Source of the DNA: Schizochytrium sp. TIO01
Lineage: Eukaryota; Sar; Bigyra; Thraustochytrida; Thraustochytriidae
NCBI GenBank assembly: GCA_004764695.1
Contig: SMSO01000032.1
Span: 5,083,483-5,147,482, forward strand
Direction: 5' to 3'
Length of the DNA: 64,000 nt
Shown here one piece after another: positions 41,881 through 52,163 of the stretch. Both the position numbers and the translations under genes were made by a program. The first letter of the stretch is position 1, and every line of letters starts with the position of its first letter. The notes beneath the pieces are model-generated. The model was given only the letters and a program-made list of their open reading frames with translations. It was not told the DNA's origin and did no database searches.

Positions 41881-42409
41881 GGAGAATATAGAGTTAGAAG
41901 AGGGGGAAGGTGGCGCGTATGTTTAAAATGGGGTGTATTTGTATTGGAGGCACTGCGCATAATTACTGTTCTAGGATGTGTTCCGTTTCAGAGTACCTGA
42001 GCAGAACTGAACAGTATTGGGGCAATGAGGGGAGAGTGAGGTGTTCTGAGAGTTATGGAACGACGGTAGCAATCGCTTACTTCGGGGTAGCACTGTCAGA
42101 CGTCAACTCACTGCAGCTGAGTTGATGCGCTGTTGCTTTCGACGTCGCTCGCACCCTTTCGCGTACTCGTCTCTGAATGATTAGCTGGGATGTTATAAAG
42201 TTGGCGGAAGACCGTCGCATAGTTTGGCTTCATGTTTTTTTAGCGACAATGGTCTTCCCACATTAACTAATTATAATTGATCAATTGGGTACCTACATAC
42301 TTAGTACTACTCATTCAGTATAAAGCACTACGTAGGTATAGGTAGGTCTTCAATTTGCATGTGATCTCTGCCCTGTGATAATAATTGATAAGGCTAGGCC
42401 CGTCTACCG

Positions 42410-42781
42410 CTAACTTCGGCCAGGATCCCCACTTTTCGATATTCGAAGAGTGACTTTCTTGAATTCGAGACTGGTTTGGTTTGACCTGATGGCCTCGATC
42501 TTCACGCGCTGCGCCTTCAGGTTGATTCCGAGGCTGTCCTGCAGCAGGTGTTCCACAATTCCCCTAGAAACACTATCATTGCCGTTCCTTTCGTTCTCCT
42601 TCGTCGGCGCTACTATGCACTGAGTTCCTACAGTATCGCCTATGTGACGTTCTCTGATTCCTTCCCCTCCTGCATAGCAAAGTGTTCGGTAGGTAGGCGC
42701 TAGTGGACCCTTAGTATCGCTTGTGGCAATGGTATCTTCTTCTCTCTTCTTCTCTCTTCTTCTCTCTTCTTCTCTCTTCTT
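42410..42781 (-). pseudogene. Coding-like fragment ending in a stop, interrupted by a 10-bp repeat array
   Basis: Minus-strand open segment reading GIVEHLLQDSLGINLKAQRV, then KIEAIRSNQTSLEFKKVTLR, and ending at a TAG at 42410-42412. It has strong C/G third-position bias (for example CTG CTG CAG GAC AGC CTC). Upstream it runs into a GAAGAGAGAA array whose 10-bp unit is not a multiple of three. Repeat-number change may therefore have broken the frame. No ATG is in frame. A terminal exon or a pseudogene is inferred. Confidence 0.35.
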
Positions 42782-42790
42782 CTATCTTCG
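42734..42790. repeat. TCTTCTCTCT tandem repeat (10-bp unit)
   Basis: About five copies of a 10-bp CT-rich unit, within or at the edge of the minus-strand coding-like fragment. Confidence 0.92.
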
Positions 42791-42807
42791 CTTTCTCATC
42801 TATCTTC

Positions 42808-43038
42808 TTACAGTAGGTTAGGCACTAATAGGAATTGTGCTAATGGGGGTGAAGAAAGAAAGGTCAAATCCAGATCTCCAGGTTTGGAGCGAGAGCGCTC
42901 GTTGTGAAGGCCCCTGTGCTCTTTCAGCGTCGACGCCTTCACAAGAGGCGAGGGGTTGCCCTGAAGTCCCATAGTGCAGACTTTCTCCTTCAAAGAAGCT
43001 CCCGAGGCTCTCCGAGAGCGGCCTTGTCTTGGATCTCA
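42808..43038 (-). pseudogene. Coding-like fragment, minus strand
   Basis: The frame reads SRRASGASLKEKVCTMGLQG, then NPSPLVKASTLKEHRGLHNE, and carries neighbour-like codon usage. A second frame upstream (EIQDKAALGEPRELL, then a stop) is equally coding-like, so a frameshift or an unseen intron lies near 42990. It may belong with the fragment at 42410-42781. No family is recognised. Confidence 0.32.
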
Positions 43039-43256
43039 ATCGATCGATTGAAATCGATTGATTGAGAAACTGATCGATTTCTGACAGAGCAGGTACCTAG
43101 TAGTGCCTATTACTCGATACTACTAATATTGCCAATAGGTAGTAGGGTATTGATAGTAGTACCTAATCACTTGCTTGCTCCTATTGGTTAGCGCCTGGTT
43201 AGTGCTTACTCTATCTCGTTGTTCCTTAGTTTTCTTCTCTCGTTCCTTCTCTCTTT

Positions 43257-43279
43257 TTCTTTCTTTCTTTCTTTCTTTC
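43257..43279. repeat. TTTC tetranucleotide microsatellite
   Basis: About six TTTC units inside a longer pyrimidine-rich stretch. Confidence 0.9.
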
Positions 43280-44005
43280 GTTCATTCTCTCTTTGTCTCT
43301 TTCTTTCCCTATTGTTCCTCTGTCTCTCTCATTCGTCTGTCGGGCTCTGTCGATCGGGGTCTGCAAGCAATCAACACTCGCCCGGGAGGCCTCCAGCAGA
43401 GCCCCTTAGCCGTCAGAACAGGCGGGAGAGCTTACGCGCGCGTGGTTACCTGTGCGAACCAGCGAGTGAGCTAGAGAGCACGTGAGTTGGCAGACGAGTG
43501 GGCCATCGAGAGAGTGAGTGCTTCGTTCGCGATATCTCTCTCATTCTGCTCCTATAATTTTTACTATCTATAGAGAGCACCAGCCTTGGCTTCGCTCTAT
43601 CGTCGACCAAGGGCGCAGCTTGTTCGCTGCGGATCGGTACTCTCAACCACGCTGTGTATTATTTCCTAGCTGCACGAGGAGCTCTGCGTTCTGGCTGCTT
43701 CAGTCAACGCGTTTCCTGGATATATCCATATACATATACATATATATCTTGTATATCTTCAGTTGGGAAGCGAGTTCTCCAAAAACCTAAATAAGCAGAG
43801 CAGACCACGTTTACTCACTTCTGCCAAGAGAACTGACTATTGGCTGTCTGGCGTTCTGTGCCTGGCCCTCAGTTTTCTTGAATTTCGTTGGCTACGTATT
43901 CGTAGGTGGAAACATATCAACAAACAAACAAACAAACAAGCAAACAAGTTTATTAAAACAAGTAGCAGCAACAAGAGCGCCAGTAGCTAGAAAGCGTAAG
44001 GTACA

Positions 44006-46282
44006 ATGGACGACGAAATCATCAAGCTCGAGGAGGGCTGGGCAGAGATTAACAAGTCAATTGAAAAACTGATCAGAATCTTGGGCCAGACAAACCCACA
44101 AGAAAGCTTGACGCGCGAAGAGTATGCTCATGTGTACACGAAATGCTACAAAATGTGCACACAGCGCAGCCCAGACAACTACAGTCAGGAGCTCTATACC
44201 CGTCATGGTGACCGCATCAAGGACTATCTTGAGGGGGTGGTCATGCCAGTGTTACGTGAGAAACGCGACGAATATCTCCTGAAGGAGCTGGTGGTCCGCT
44301 GGAAGCATCACGAAACCATGGACAAGTGGATGCGTCGATTCTTTATGTACCTTGACAGATACCATGTCAAGCACCACAGCCTGCCAGAGCTGCATGAAGC
44401 CTCCCTGAAGCTCTTCCGCCAGATTGTCTTTGAGAAGGTGAAAACCCCTTTCGTTGAAGCCATCCTAGCACAAATCAACAAGGAGCGTGAAGGTGAAGTC
44501 GTGGACCGTTCTCTTCTAAAGCAGTGCGTGGAGATCTTTGGCGAAATGATGCCACAACTCAAAGTATACACGTCAAGTCTGGAAGAGCCTCTGCTTGACG
44601 ATACGCGTGAGGTGTATAGGAAGAAGGCGCAAGAGTGGATCGAGCAAGATGCCTTGCCAGAGTATCTTCGCAAGGCTGAGGCCGCGCTCGAAACGGAGGG
44701 CGAGCGCGTTGACAATTATTTGGAGCCTCAAACCAAAGCAAAATTGCAGGGCGTTGTCATGGATGAACTCTTGGCACAGCACGAGACAGCCCTCCTTGAG
44801 AAGGAAGGCTCTGGATGCCGAGCTCTTCTTCGTGATGACAAGAGTGAGGACCTCGCTCGTCTCTTCAAGCTTTACCAGAAGGTACACAAGGGCTTGGAGC
44901 CCATCGCGGCAATTGTAAGAGAGCATGTGACGAAGCAAGGTATGGAAATCGTCGAGAAACGTGAAAGTGCCCTTGCATCCGCTCAGACACCAAAGGAGAA
45001 GGACTCACTCGACCCGGCCTTTGTACAAAGTCTGCTCGACTTGCACGAAAAAAACCAAAGCTTGGTGAAAACAGAGTTCGAAGCGGACAGTCTATTTCAA
45101 AAGGCTCTCAAAGAAGCCTTTGAAACATTCGTCAACCACGATGTTGGCAAACGTTCCAACGCAGAGCTTTTGGCAAACTATTGTGATCGAATTCTTAAAT
45201 CAGGTGGGGTCAAGCACTCCGATACTGAGATTGAAAATCTTCTGGAGCGCACTGTGCAGCTGTTCAGCTACCTCTCCGAGAAGGACACCTTTGCCGATGT
45301 GTATAGGAACCAGCTCGCCAAACGCTTGCTCATGAACCGCTCTGCCTCCGACGATGCCGAGCACTCTATTATTAGCAAGTTGCGCCTTCGCTGTGGCGCT
45401 CAATTCACCTCAAAAATGGAAGGTATGGTCAAGGATTTGCTAACAGGTAATGAATACAAAAAAGCATTTAAGGACCAAGTACGGTCTGATCCTGAGGCCT
45501 TGCTTGAGAAGTCTCAAGCTACCAATATTTCAGCGAATGCTCCCGGCGACCATGTAGTGGTAGATGGCGTTGAGTTTTCTGTCGAGGTGCTCACCACTGG
45601 CCACTGGCCATCGTACAAGATGGTCCCCATTGAGCTCCCCCTTGAGTTGCAAAAATGTATGGAGATCTACCAAGCTTTCTACGACAAGAAGACTTCCCAG
45701 CGTTGCCTCAAGTGGGTACACTCATTGGGCAACTGCTCCTTACGTGCTCAGTTTAAGCGAACTTATGACTTACAAGTCACCACTCTTCAAGCATGTGCTC
45801 TCTTGCATTTTAACAGTATTCCTGAGGGAGAATATGTTGTTTTCACTGACTTCGTGACATATTTGAACGTGGAAGAAGAAGTGGCGAAACGTATTTTACA
45901 CTCCCTTTCCTGCGCCAAGCACCGTGTGTTAGAAAAGGACCCCATGTCCAAGAGCATCGCGCGCACTGATAAGTTCAGGTTCAATTCTAACTTTAGCTCA
46001 CCCATGCGCAAGCTCCGTCTGCCAATGGCTTCTCTGGACGAGTCTTCCAACCCCAAACGTGTTGAGGAAGATCGCTCTATCGCCATCGAGGCTGCCATTG
46101 TCCGTATCATGAAAGCACGTAAACGTCTTTCGCATCAAGAATTAGTTGCCGAGGTACTCTCTCAGCTTCACTTCTTTGCGCCTGCCCCGCGTGTAGTGAA
46201 AAGGAGAATTGAGCATCTGATTGACCGCGAGTACCTGGAGCGCGACGAGTCGCAGGCCAACTTTTACAAGTACCTTGCCTAA
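44006..46282 (+). CDS. CUL1: Cullin-1 type scaffold of SCF ubiquitin ligase
   Basis: The 758-residue product is a full-length cullin. The N-terminal cullin repeats bind adaptor/Skp1. LTREEYAHVYTKCYKMCTQ and LYTRHGDRIKDYLEG match the first repeat of the CUL1 class. The cullin homology domain contains SYLSEKDTFADVYRNQLAKR and SKLRLRCGAQFTSKMEGMV, which recruit Rbx1. The C-terminal winged-helix has the neddylation site in AAIVRIMKARKRLSHQELV, with the modified Lys at about 703, and ends DESQANFYKYLA. The start is the ATG at 44006 after CAAA repeats and a pyrimidine-poor leader; no intron is needed. CUL1 rather than CUL2/3/4 is inferred from the N-terminus. Confidence 0.93.
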   Translation: MDDEIIKLEEGWAEINKSIEKLIRILGQTNPQESLTREEYAHVYTKCYKMCTQRSPDNYSQELYTRHGDRIKDYLEGVVMPVLREKRDEYLLKELVVRWKHHETMDKWMRRFFMYLDRYHVKHHSLPELHEASLKLFRQIVFEKVKTPFVEAILAQINKEREGEVVDRSLLKQCVEIFGEMMPQLKVYTSSLEEPLLDDTREVYRKKAQEWIEQDALPEYLRKAEAALETEGERVDNYLEPQTKAKLQGVVMDELLAQHETALLEKEGSGCRALLRDDKSEDLARLFKLYQKVHKGLEPIAAIVREHVTKQGMEIVEKRESALASAQTPKEKDSLDPAFVQSLLDLHEKNQSLVKTEFEADSLFQKALKEAFETFVNHDVGKRSNAELLANYCDRILKSGGVKHSDTEIENLLERTVQLFSYLSEKDTFADVYRNQLAKRLLMNRSASDDAEHSIISKLRLRCGAQFTSKMEGMVKDLLTGNEYKKAFKDQVRSDPEALLEKSQATNISANAPGDHVVVDGVEFSVEVLTTGHWPSYKMVPIELPLELQKCMEIYQAFYDKKTSQRCLKWVHSLGNCSLRAQFKRTYDLQVTTLQACALLHFNSIPEGEYVVFTDFVTYLNVEEEVAKRILHSLSCAKHRVLEKDPMSKSIARTDKFRFNSNFSSPMRKLRLPMASLDESSNPKRVEEDRSIAIEAAIVRIMKARKRLSHQELVAEVLSQLHFFAPAPRVVKRRIEHLIDREYLERDESQANFYKYLA

Positions 46283-47626
46283 GCTTGTTAATTTTTTCAT
46301 TCAAAAAGCTGCCCCTCACCTTGTTTACCCCTTTCATTTTGTCTCTTGCACTTGAACAAATCTTCAAATTCAATAATTGTCGCCCGAGCATATCTTCAAA
46401 ATCAAACTACCAAAACCAGGTTAATCTACGAGAAACGTGATTCACATTGTTTTTGCTTCTCCTCTTCACATCCCCCCCCCTCTAGTTCTGCTTCTCCCGC
46501 GCTACTTGCTTTAAATGCGTCTTTTACATCTCAACTCCTTTTGCTTTCTCTGCTACCCTCCTTTTGAACGCTTCTCTTGCGCAATCTCTAGAGGTTCATG
46601 TGTTATCTCAACCAAGTCGCTCTTTTGTTAAATTCAAACTGAGCCAGATGGTCTATACATGGGAGACGTGTGCCGGCTTTACCTAATTCGTAAATTGCGC
46701 CTGCATTATGGTGTTTCAAACCGCACTTGAGAAGAGGCTGCGTCGCCTGCTTTATTATAACTAGGTTATATCTATTCCCTAAGAGACAGTCCGTACAGAG
46801 CGAAAATAAAACGGGTGGCAGAAATAAATTTCATTACGGGAGCGCGCTTGAGGAGGCTTTTGTATTTGTTTATTTTAATGGAAAGTTTGTTGTTCTGTTT
46901 GGTCTTTAACGAATAGGAAACGAAGAGCCGCCTACACAGTCGTGCCAACAATCACATAAGAATTTATTTCATCCGTTGGGACTATCGTGTGGGGAGTAGA
47001 AAGAAGAACTCAAAAACTTTTTCTTTCTGTTTTTAAAATTAAGCCAGTCCCTAGAATATATCAATCTCGTTGGAAAGGACTCAGAAGAAGTATTCTGAGT
47101 CATGATATTGGAGGCAGTTCTTTCCTTTCTGACTTCCTTATTCCCCTAAACATGTAATACATGTGTCGTTCTATATGAATGGATTAACAACTCGAAAATA
47201 CTTGTTTCTTTTTGTTTACCTTTTTTTTTTTTTTTTTTTTTTTTCATTGTTAACTAAGTAGATAGGTATGATAAGGACCTGTTAGCTCGTCTCGTTCTAA
47301 ATGAACACAAGTAACCTGTCTTCATTCCGCATTGCCACATCTGGACCAGAACTGACCGAAAACCTTAACTTTCTACTGAGGTAATATAGGAACTAAATTA
47401 AAACATAAATTAAAAAACAAGGACAAAGTACAAAAACTAGTGTATTATTAAAAAGTGATCCGTTGTTCCTCCAATGGATTTGTTGTCATGATTTAGTTCT
47501 CATGATCCCAGTGCCTTGGGTAACAACTTGATGATAGTCACATCATCTCTAGATCAGAATGGAGGTGGGCAATCCTTGATTGTTCGACGTGCGAAGATTT
47601 ATCTATGGACCAGAATACGAATCACC
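46283..47626. other. 1.3-kb intergenic region with T24 tract
   Basis: AT-rich spacer after the cullin gene, with a C9 run near 46479-46487 and a T24 homopolymer at 47221-47244. The final 96 bases (47531-47626) may be an N-terminal extension of the next ORF. Otherwise no gene is seen. Confidence 0.45.
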
Positions 47627-49666
47627 ATGCCATTGGGCGATGCTGCCCAGGTTGAACCAGAAGAAACACAGCGGAAGGACTCGTCTACCCAATTAGGAGA
47701 AGTCACGAAGAGCCAAGGACGAAATCATGGAGAGAAGAGAGGCCCCATTTCGACGACCTCTTGGAGATCTAAAGAGACATTTCTGCATAGTCTCAAGCTT
47801 GCAGTGCGCATCTTTTTCTTTTCTGCATTATCCATGTTTTCGTTACCGATCTTTCTGGGATGGGTTCTAAATACTTCAGACATGGAATCCTGGAGCATAT
47901 CGCCATCTCAAAATACTACATTTGTACTTCATAGCGCAGCGTATATGCCAGGGAAGTCACTAGGTGTTATATTGACTGAAGCCTTGCTTCCGAGAGCTTT
48001 TGCTGTAATTATTTTGCCAGCCTGTATTGCAGTGACCTTGTCACTAAAAACAAAACGTCAGCTCATCCTCTCCATGTCTCTTTTAACAGTTGGAGTACTC
48101 TTTCTCTATTCGCTATGCGGAACAATACGGCTCCATATTGATGGATTTATGCTCACCCAATTCTACTACGCAGTTGTGATTTTTTTAATAAAGATACTCC
48201 TGCCCAGCTCAAGCAAAGCTTGGCTCCTTGCTCTTTCAGTCACATTTGCCATTGGAATTGCTCAAATCTCTATTTCCATTATTTACCATCTCTCTAGCAG
48301 TGGAGCTATAGTTCAGGCTATCAGTGCTGCTCTTCTCATTCCTCTTTTGCGGGAGTCTATCTTGATGCCTCTAAGATACATAACCAGGGCTTTCATATTA
48401 GGTAGATGGGGTTCTCAATCGAAGAAAGTTGTGACAGAGTTTTCATGCCTTTTCTTGATCCTAACTCCTTCGATAGGGGTATCTGTGTTTGGTCGCTTGA
48501 TGACCCAGGCAATTAATGACCCTGTTCTACTTACATTTTCGATTTTAGCACAGTGCATTGTGGAAATATCATTTCGCTTGACCATGTATTCGCGAGATCA
48601 ATTTGTATGGATGCGTTGCAGCCGCGTGTCACGTGTTGCAAGTTTTTCTCAGGTTGTTATGTTGCAACAAACCGTATTCGATTCAACTTTTATGTTCTTC
48701 AGATCGTGCGACCCAGCTGACTTCACCTCGATCTTTATTATCTTAGAGATGTTGAGCGAGTACATCAGCATTTTTTCGACTCTTTTTTATCTTCCCATGC
48801 TCTGGCGCTATCGTTTTATGTTTTCATTTTCACTATATGCAGAGTATGACGTTCTCCAGTCAAACTTCGATTTTACCTGGCCACTTGTCACCACTGTAGG
48901 AATGGTGTTAGCTGAGCTTGCAGTCGATTCGATCTGCTCCATGTACGAAATCAATCAGATGAAGATGCCTCTTGTTGAATGTTGGACGGGAATCAAATTC
49001 AATGGCAAATTGAAGCTCGCTACAATGTCATTAGTTCTAGCCACTTCAGGCACGCTAAATGCAGTATTCAATGCAAGTCACTATGAATATCGTTCGTGTT
49101 ACACTGCCAACTACTGTTATTGTCATAAGGGAGATCATAATTCCATCGTCAAAGATTATTGCCGTCATTTGTTCCCTTTCACAGACGGGGTGCCTCACGG
49201 TCTACAAGCATACTTTGTACTTGGAAAAGATACCCACAAGCTTAATTCATATACGTTTGAAAGCCTTGATTCCACATGGGTTAGCCCATTATCTTCCAGC
49301 GTATCTTTCGCCGGGTATTTTGTTGATAATGCTATCAGAACATTCGCAAGCTTTAGCACCGAAGAAGTTATAGACCGTATTTATCAAGTAACGGATGTGA
49401 AGGGGGACTTTCACCATTCCTATTTCAGCGCTAACATATCTGGGCTAGCAATTTTTCTAATTCAGGAGGACGAAAATATGTCGTCTAGTATCTATTATTC
49501 TCACCAGAGTTTGTGTAACACAACCATGGGACCACCAGTGGTTATCTTACGCAATCCCTCCAATGAAACTTTCCACAGCGCAGTACAAGGCCTTCTCGAG
49601 GAATTCATTGATCAAGATTATCTTTTACACAACCCATGTAACGTTACAACCTCTTCATTGGGGTAA
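47627..49666 (+). CDS. Orphan polytopic membrane protein
   Basis: The 679-residue product has about ten hydrophobic segments. The first (VRIFFFSALSMFSLPIFLGW) lies at about 50-70, and clusters continue through the first 450 residues. The C-terminal ~200 residues are hydrophilic, with Cys-rich spacing (YRSCYTANYCYCHKGDHN), several sequons (NVTTSS at the end) and no further clear helix, so they are probably extracytosolic. The ATG at 47627 (ATCACCATGCC) was chosen for its good context. An in-frame ATG at 47531 has a poor context and would add 32 residues. A cytosolic Gln/Lys/Glu-rich N-terminus precedes the first helix. I do not recognise the family. Similar layouts occur in receptors and transporters, but no signature supports either. 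Confidence 0.75.
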   Translation: MPLGDAAQVEPEETQRKDSSTQLGEVTKSQGRNHGEKRGPISTTSWRSKETFLHSLKLAVRIFFFSALSMFSLPIFLGWVLNTSDMESWSISPSQNTTFVLHSAAYMPGKSLGVILTEALLPRAFAVIILPACIAVTLSLKTKRQLILSMSLLTVGVLFLYSLCGTIRLHIDGFMLTQFYYAVVIFLIKILLPSSSKAWLLALSVTFAIGIAQISISIIYHLSSSGAIVQAISAALLIPLLRESILMPLRYITRAFILGRWGSQSKKVVTEFSCLFLILTPSIGVSVFGRLMTQAINDPVLLTFSILAQCIVEISFRLTMYSRDQFVWMRCSRVSRVASFSQVVMLQQTVFDSTFMFFRSCDPADFTSIFIILEMLSEYISIFSTLFYLPMLWRYRFMFSFSLYAEYDVLQSNFDFTWPLVTTVGMVLAELAVDSICSMYEINQMKMPLVECWTGIKFNGKLKLATMSLVLATSGTLNAVFNASHYEYRSCYTANYCYCHKGDHNSIVKDYCRHLFPFTDGVPHGLQAYFVLGKDTHKLNSYTFESLDSTWVSPLSSSVSFAGYFVDNAIRTFASFSTEEVIDRIYQVTDVKGDFHHSYFSANISGLAIFLIQEDENMSSSIYYSHQSLCNTTMGPPVVILRNPSNETFHSAVQGLLEEFIDQDYLLHNPCNVTTSSLG

Positions 49667-50310
49667 TGTTGATTCTAACATATAGAGAAATTCAAGGTTC
49701 TGCGTAAACAAAAAACATACAAAAAATGATATTTGAATATAGTAATCAATCTCGAAACAATTAAAATCATCAACAGCCACATTCAAGTCAAATGAATGGA
49801 ATTCTGTTTCCTTTTCACAGCCTTGCACCTGAAGACTAGTTTATGTACTTTAAGAGGTTTCCTGTGTTCTACCATACTACGTGGCTGTCAAGCTTTTTGT
49901 TTCTCTACATTATATATTGAACTGTGGAACTCAAGACGAATTTGCCTCTCCATTCCATATAATTCTAATTTACAAAATCATGGAATAGTAAGGGAATTAA
50001 GTAGAAGAGAAAAAACAAAGTACAAGGCTATTGGCAATCCGTTATATATTGGAATGCCATGTTCAGACTGTCATACAACACTTCCTTGCTCCATGCAAGC
50101 ATGAAGTATGCCCTCTGTAGATCCCAGTTCACCCCTCTCGTAAAAGACGGTGAGAGTTACAACGCAGGCGAAGAGGACAGGCAGTGTTGACGTCGACCTG
50201 GACAGACTATGACAGTTAGCAAGCATGAAGTTCGACACGTAACCTGTCCTTCATTTTCTCGCATAGCGTTTCATGCTTATCCTCTTCCAATCAGTTGAGC
50301 GACAGAGACC
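49667..50310. other. Intergenic spacer upstream of tRNA
   Basis: AT-rich, with a short ORF (about 49796-50104) lacking codon bias. No gene is supported. Confidence 0.45.
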
Positions 50311-50381
50311 TCTCCCATGATGTAATGGTAACATATCAGACTTTGAATCTGAATCCCTGGGTTCGATTCCCGGTGGGAGAT
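50311..50381 (+). tRNA. tRNA-Gln (anticodon TTG)
   Basis: The acceptor stem TCTCCCA pairs perfectly with TGGGAGA, followed by discriminator T as in eukaryotic tRNA-Gln. The D-arm contains ATGGTAACAT. The anticodon stem TCAGA/TCTGA encloses loop CTTTGAA, giving anticodon TTG (50343-50345). The T-arm is CTGGG-TTCGATT-CCCGG with the usual B box. There is no intron and no encoded CCA. A T5 run at 50397-50401 is a Pol III terminator. Confidence 0.97.
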
Positions 50382-50396
50382 TCCATTCGTAGTTTC

Positions 50397-50401
50397 TTTT
50401 T
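50397..50401 (+). terminator. Pol III T5 terminator of tRNA-Gln
   Basis: Five consecutive T residues 16 bases after the mature tRNA end. Confidence 0.75.
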
Positions 50402-51769
50402 GTACTTTAAATCCTACAAGGATTTTTTTCAAATCGAAATTAATAATAAAAAAGTAAAAATAATTAAAGAGAGAAGCAGGAGGAGAAGGAGAACAAAACG
50501 ACGATAAAAATATAAAATGGCCAGATGGCCTCGGTTTGTCCGCGACCGTGACGCTTATTCGCGTGCACTTCTAGCCTGCACTCGCTTCTAGATATTTTCA
50601 CTCGAGAGTGACATTTTTATTGTGTTTGTGAATGCCCTGAAGTCATTACTCATTTTTTGCGCTTGAACATGCTAAAGCGTGAACCCTTATTGCCGACCCC
50701 CGCTTCGTTTTGCGTTAGATCTCACAGGCTTGAGAAGCCCAATACATACCAACTCATCATGGCGTATTTCTATTTGCCAAATCACCTAAAGCAACATGTA
50801 CCTAAAGTAAAAGAAAACATTTGCATCATGAGAGCCACCCTGAAAGACTACAGAACCTGTCAGAGTAGTAGGTAGTCTTATCTACAGTAGACTATAAATA
50901 GGCCTGTCTCCATCATACGCGCTGGAAATCTTCACTACCGGATTCAATAAGTTAAAACCCTTTAGTTTGGAGGGGGCGCAAGCCAAATCAACCGCTCCTT
51001 AGCCCATTTTCTTATCTTTGAATTGCGAGATAACTTTCATTACAAGCATGTGAGGGCTTGATTTCTATACCAAAGACACGATGACTGCCTATAGATACCA
51101 ATTTCCTTTTCCTTCAAAACTACTCTCCACAATGGCATATTTTATCACAACGTCAGTTTATATGCGCATTAACTTTTAACGCATGGAGGATTTAAATGCA
51201 ATTCATTCGATTTAGGCTATCAACAACTTATCTCATGCGAACCCCTGAAAGGGAGCGCTTCAACCCCTTTCCAATTCAAAGCAAGCTCAGAAAACGTCGT
51301 TACCTCTAAGGGCAAATTTGTAAAAGTGCCAAGTCGAACACTAAGAGGCCCTCAGCGAAATATTTATCTGTGCACGTGCGCACACGAACCCCTCCCAGCA
51401 TTTAGTGATCTCAAGGCGTAGCAAAACCTAAACCTTGCGAAGGCCGGTGGGATCTCTGGGTACTCAGAGCAGCCCCAGAAGGCTCAGGGTTATGCGAATT
51501 GAATTGTTGGGCTTTTACTTGAGGCACTCTTGGCTTTGAAACCTTTTAGTTTTATCTGGGAAAGTTGTTATGTCGTATCACCCCGATGTTGCCAAGGCAC
51601 TTGGAGATCTTAGGCAGGGCGCGACAAGTCTGAAGTATGTTTGAACCGCAATCTATATCTTCGAGTGCGGGGTTGGACAAGGGCAAAACGATTGAGGAGA
51701 GGTAATTGAAAACTGAGCTAGATGACTTACGTTCATGCACCAAATGATTCATTCAATCAAACCAACAGT

Positions 51770-51873
51770 TTCTCAGCACAACAATATTGGTGTTGAAGGC
51801 GTGAAGGCTAGCGCTGCAGCGCCGAGTAAGCACCAGTCGCTGACATCACTCAACTAAGTTGTTTGACTAGCTT
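51770..51873. repeat. Diverged direct repeat, copy A
   Basis: Shares CAACAATATTGG...GAAGGCG...CTGCAG...CTGACATC/CTAACATC..CTCAA.TAAGTTG with copy B about 295 bases downstream. Many substitutions and short indels separate them. Confidence 0.65.
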
Positions 51874-52059
51874 ATATAAAATCTTTATGCATAAAAGATT
51901 ACACAATGTGTTGTTTGCTATTTTGAAATGCGTGTTTGTGGGTCTCTGCTAGATTTTGCAATCAAACAATAGCATTTGGATATAACCCAGGTGACTGCCA
52001 TGTATGCATATTTTATTGAATAAATGTGTCACATTTCAATGACTTCCTCAATAAACAGT

Positions 52060-52163
52060 CTCCAAAACAACAATATTGGCGATGAAGGCGCAAAGACTAT
52101 CACTGCAGTGCTGAGTGGCATCACTTGCTAACATCCCTCAAGTAAGTTGATTTAGCAGATCGT
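52060..52163. repeat. Diverged direct repeat, copy B
   Basis: Partner of copy A at 51770-51873, in the same orientation. Confidence 0.65.

Larger units (their letters stand above)
40254..44005. other. 3.7-kb gene-poor, microsatellite-rich region
   Basis: The region holds many simple repeats and several open segments with coding-like codon bias that do not form a complete gene. Features listed separately are the ORF at 40786-41205 and three minus-strand fragments. On the plus strand, 40407-40629 is open from an ATG (KKLLESGLRRLEIQVCLQAA) and ends at a GTAAGT donor-like site. At about 41625-41715 a Lys/Glu-rich plus-strand segment (EEEKDKAKDKKEKGKHPRPS) overlaps one of the minus-strand fragments. 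An AT dinucleotide-like tract lies at about 43722-43760, and CAAA tetranucleotide repeats at 43919-43950 precede the cullin start. TACCTA/TAGGTA clusters occur at about 42288-42350 and 43091-43170. Confidence 0.45.

Noticed and set aside
47221-47244. T24 tract as a retroelement tail
   Set aside because: No target-site duplication or element body found next to it.
49796-50104. 102-codon ORF before the tRNA
   Set aside because: AT-rich, no codon bias and no recognisable product.
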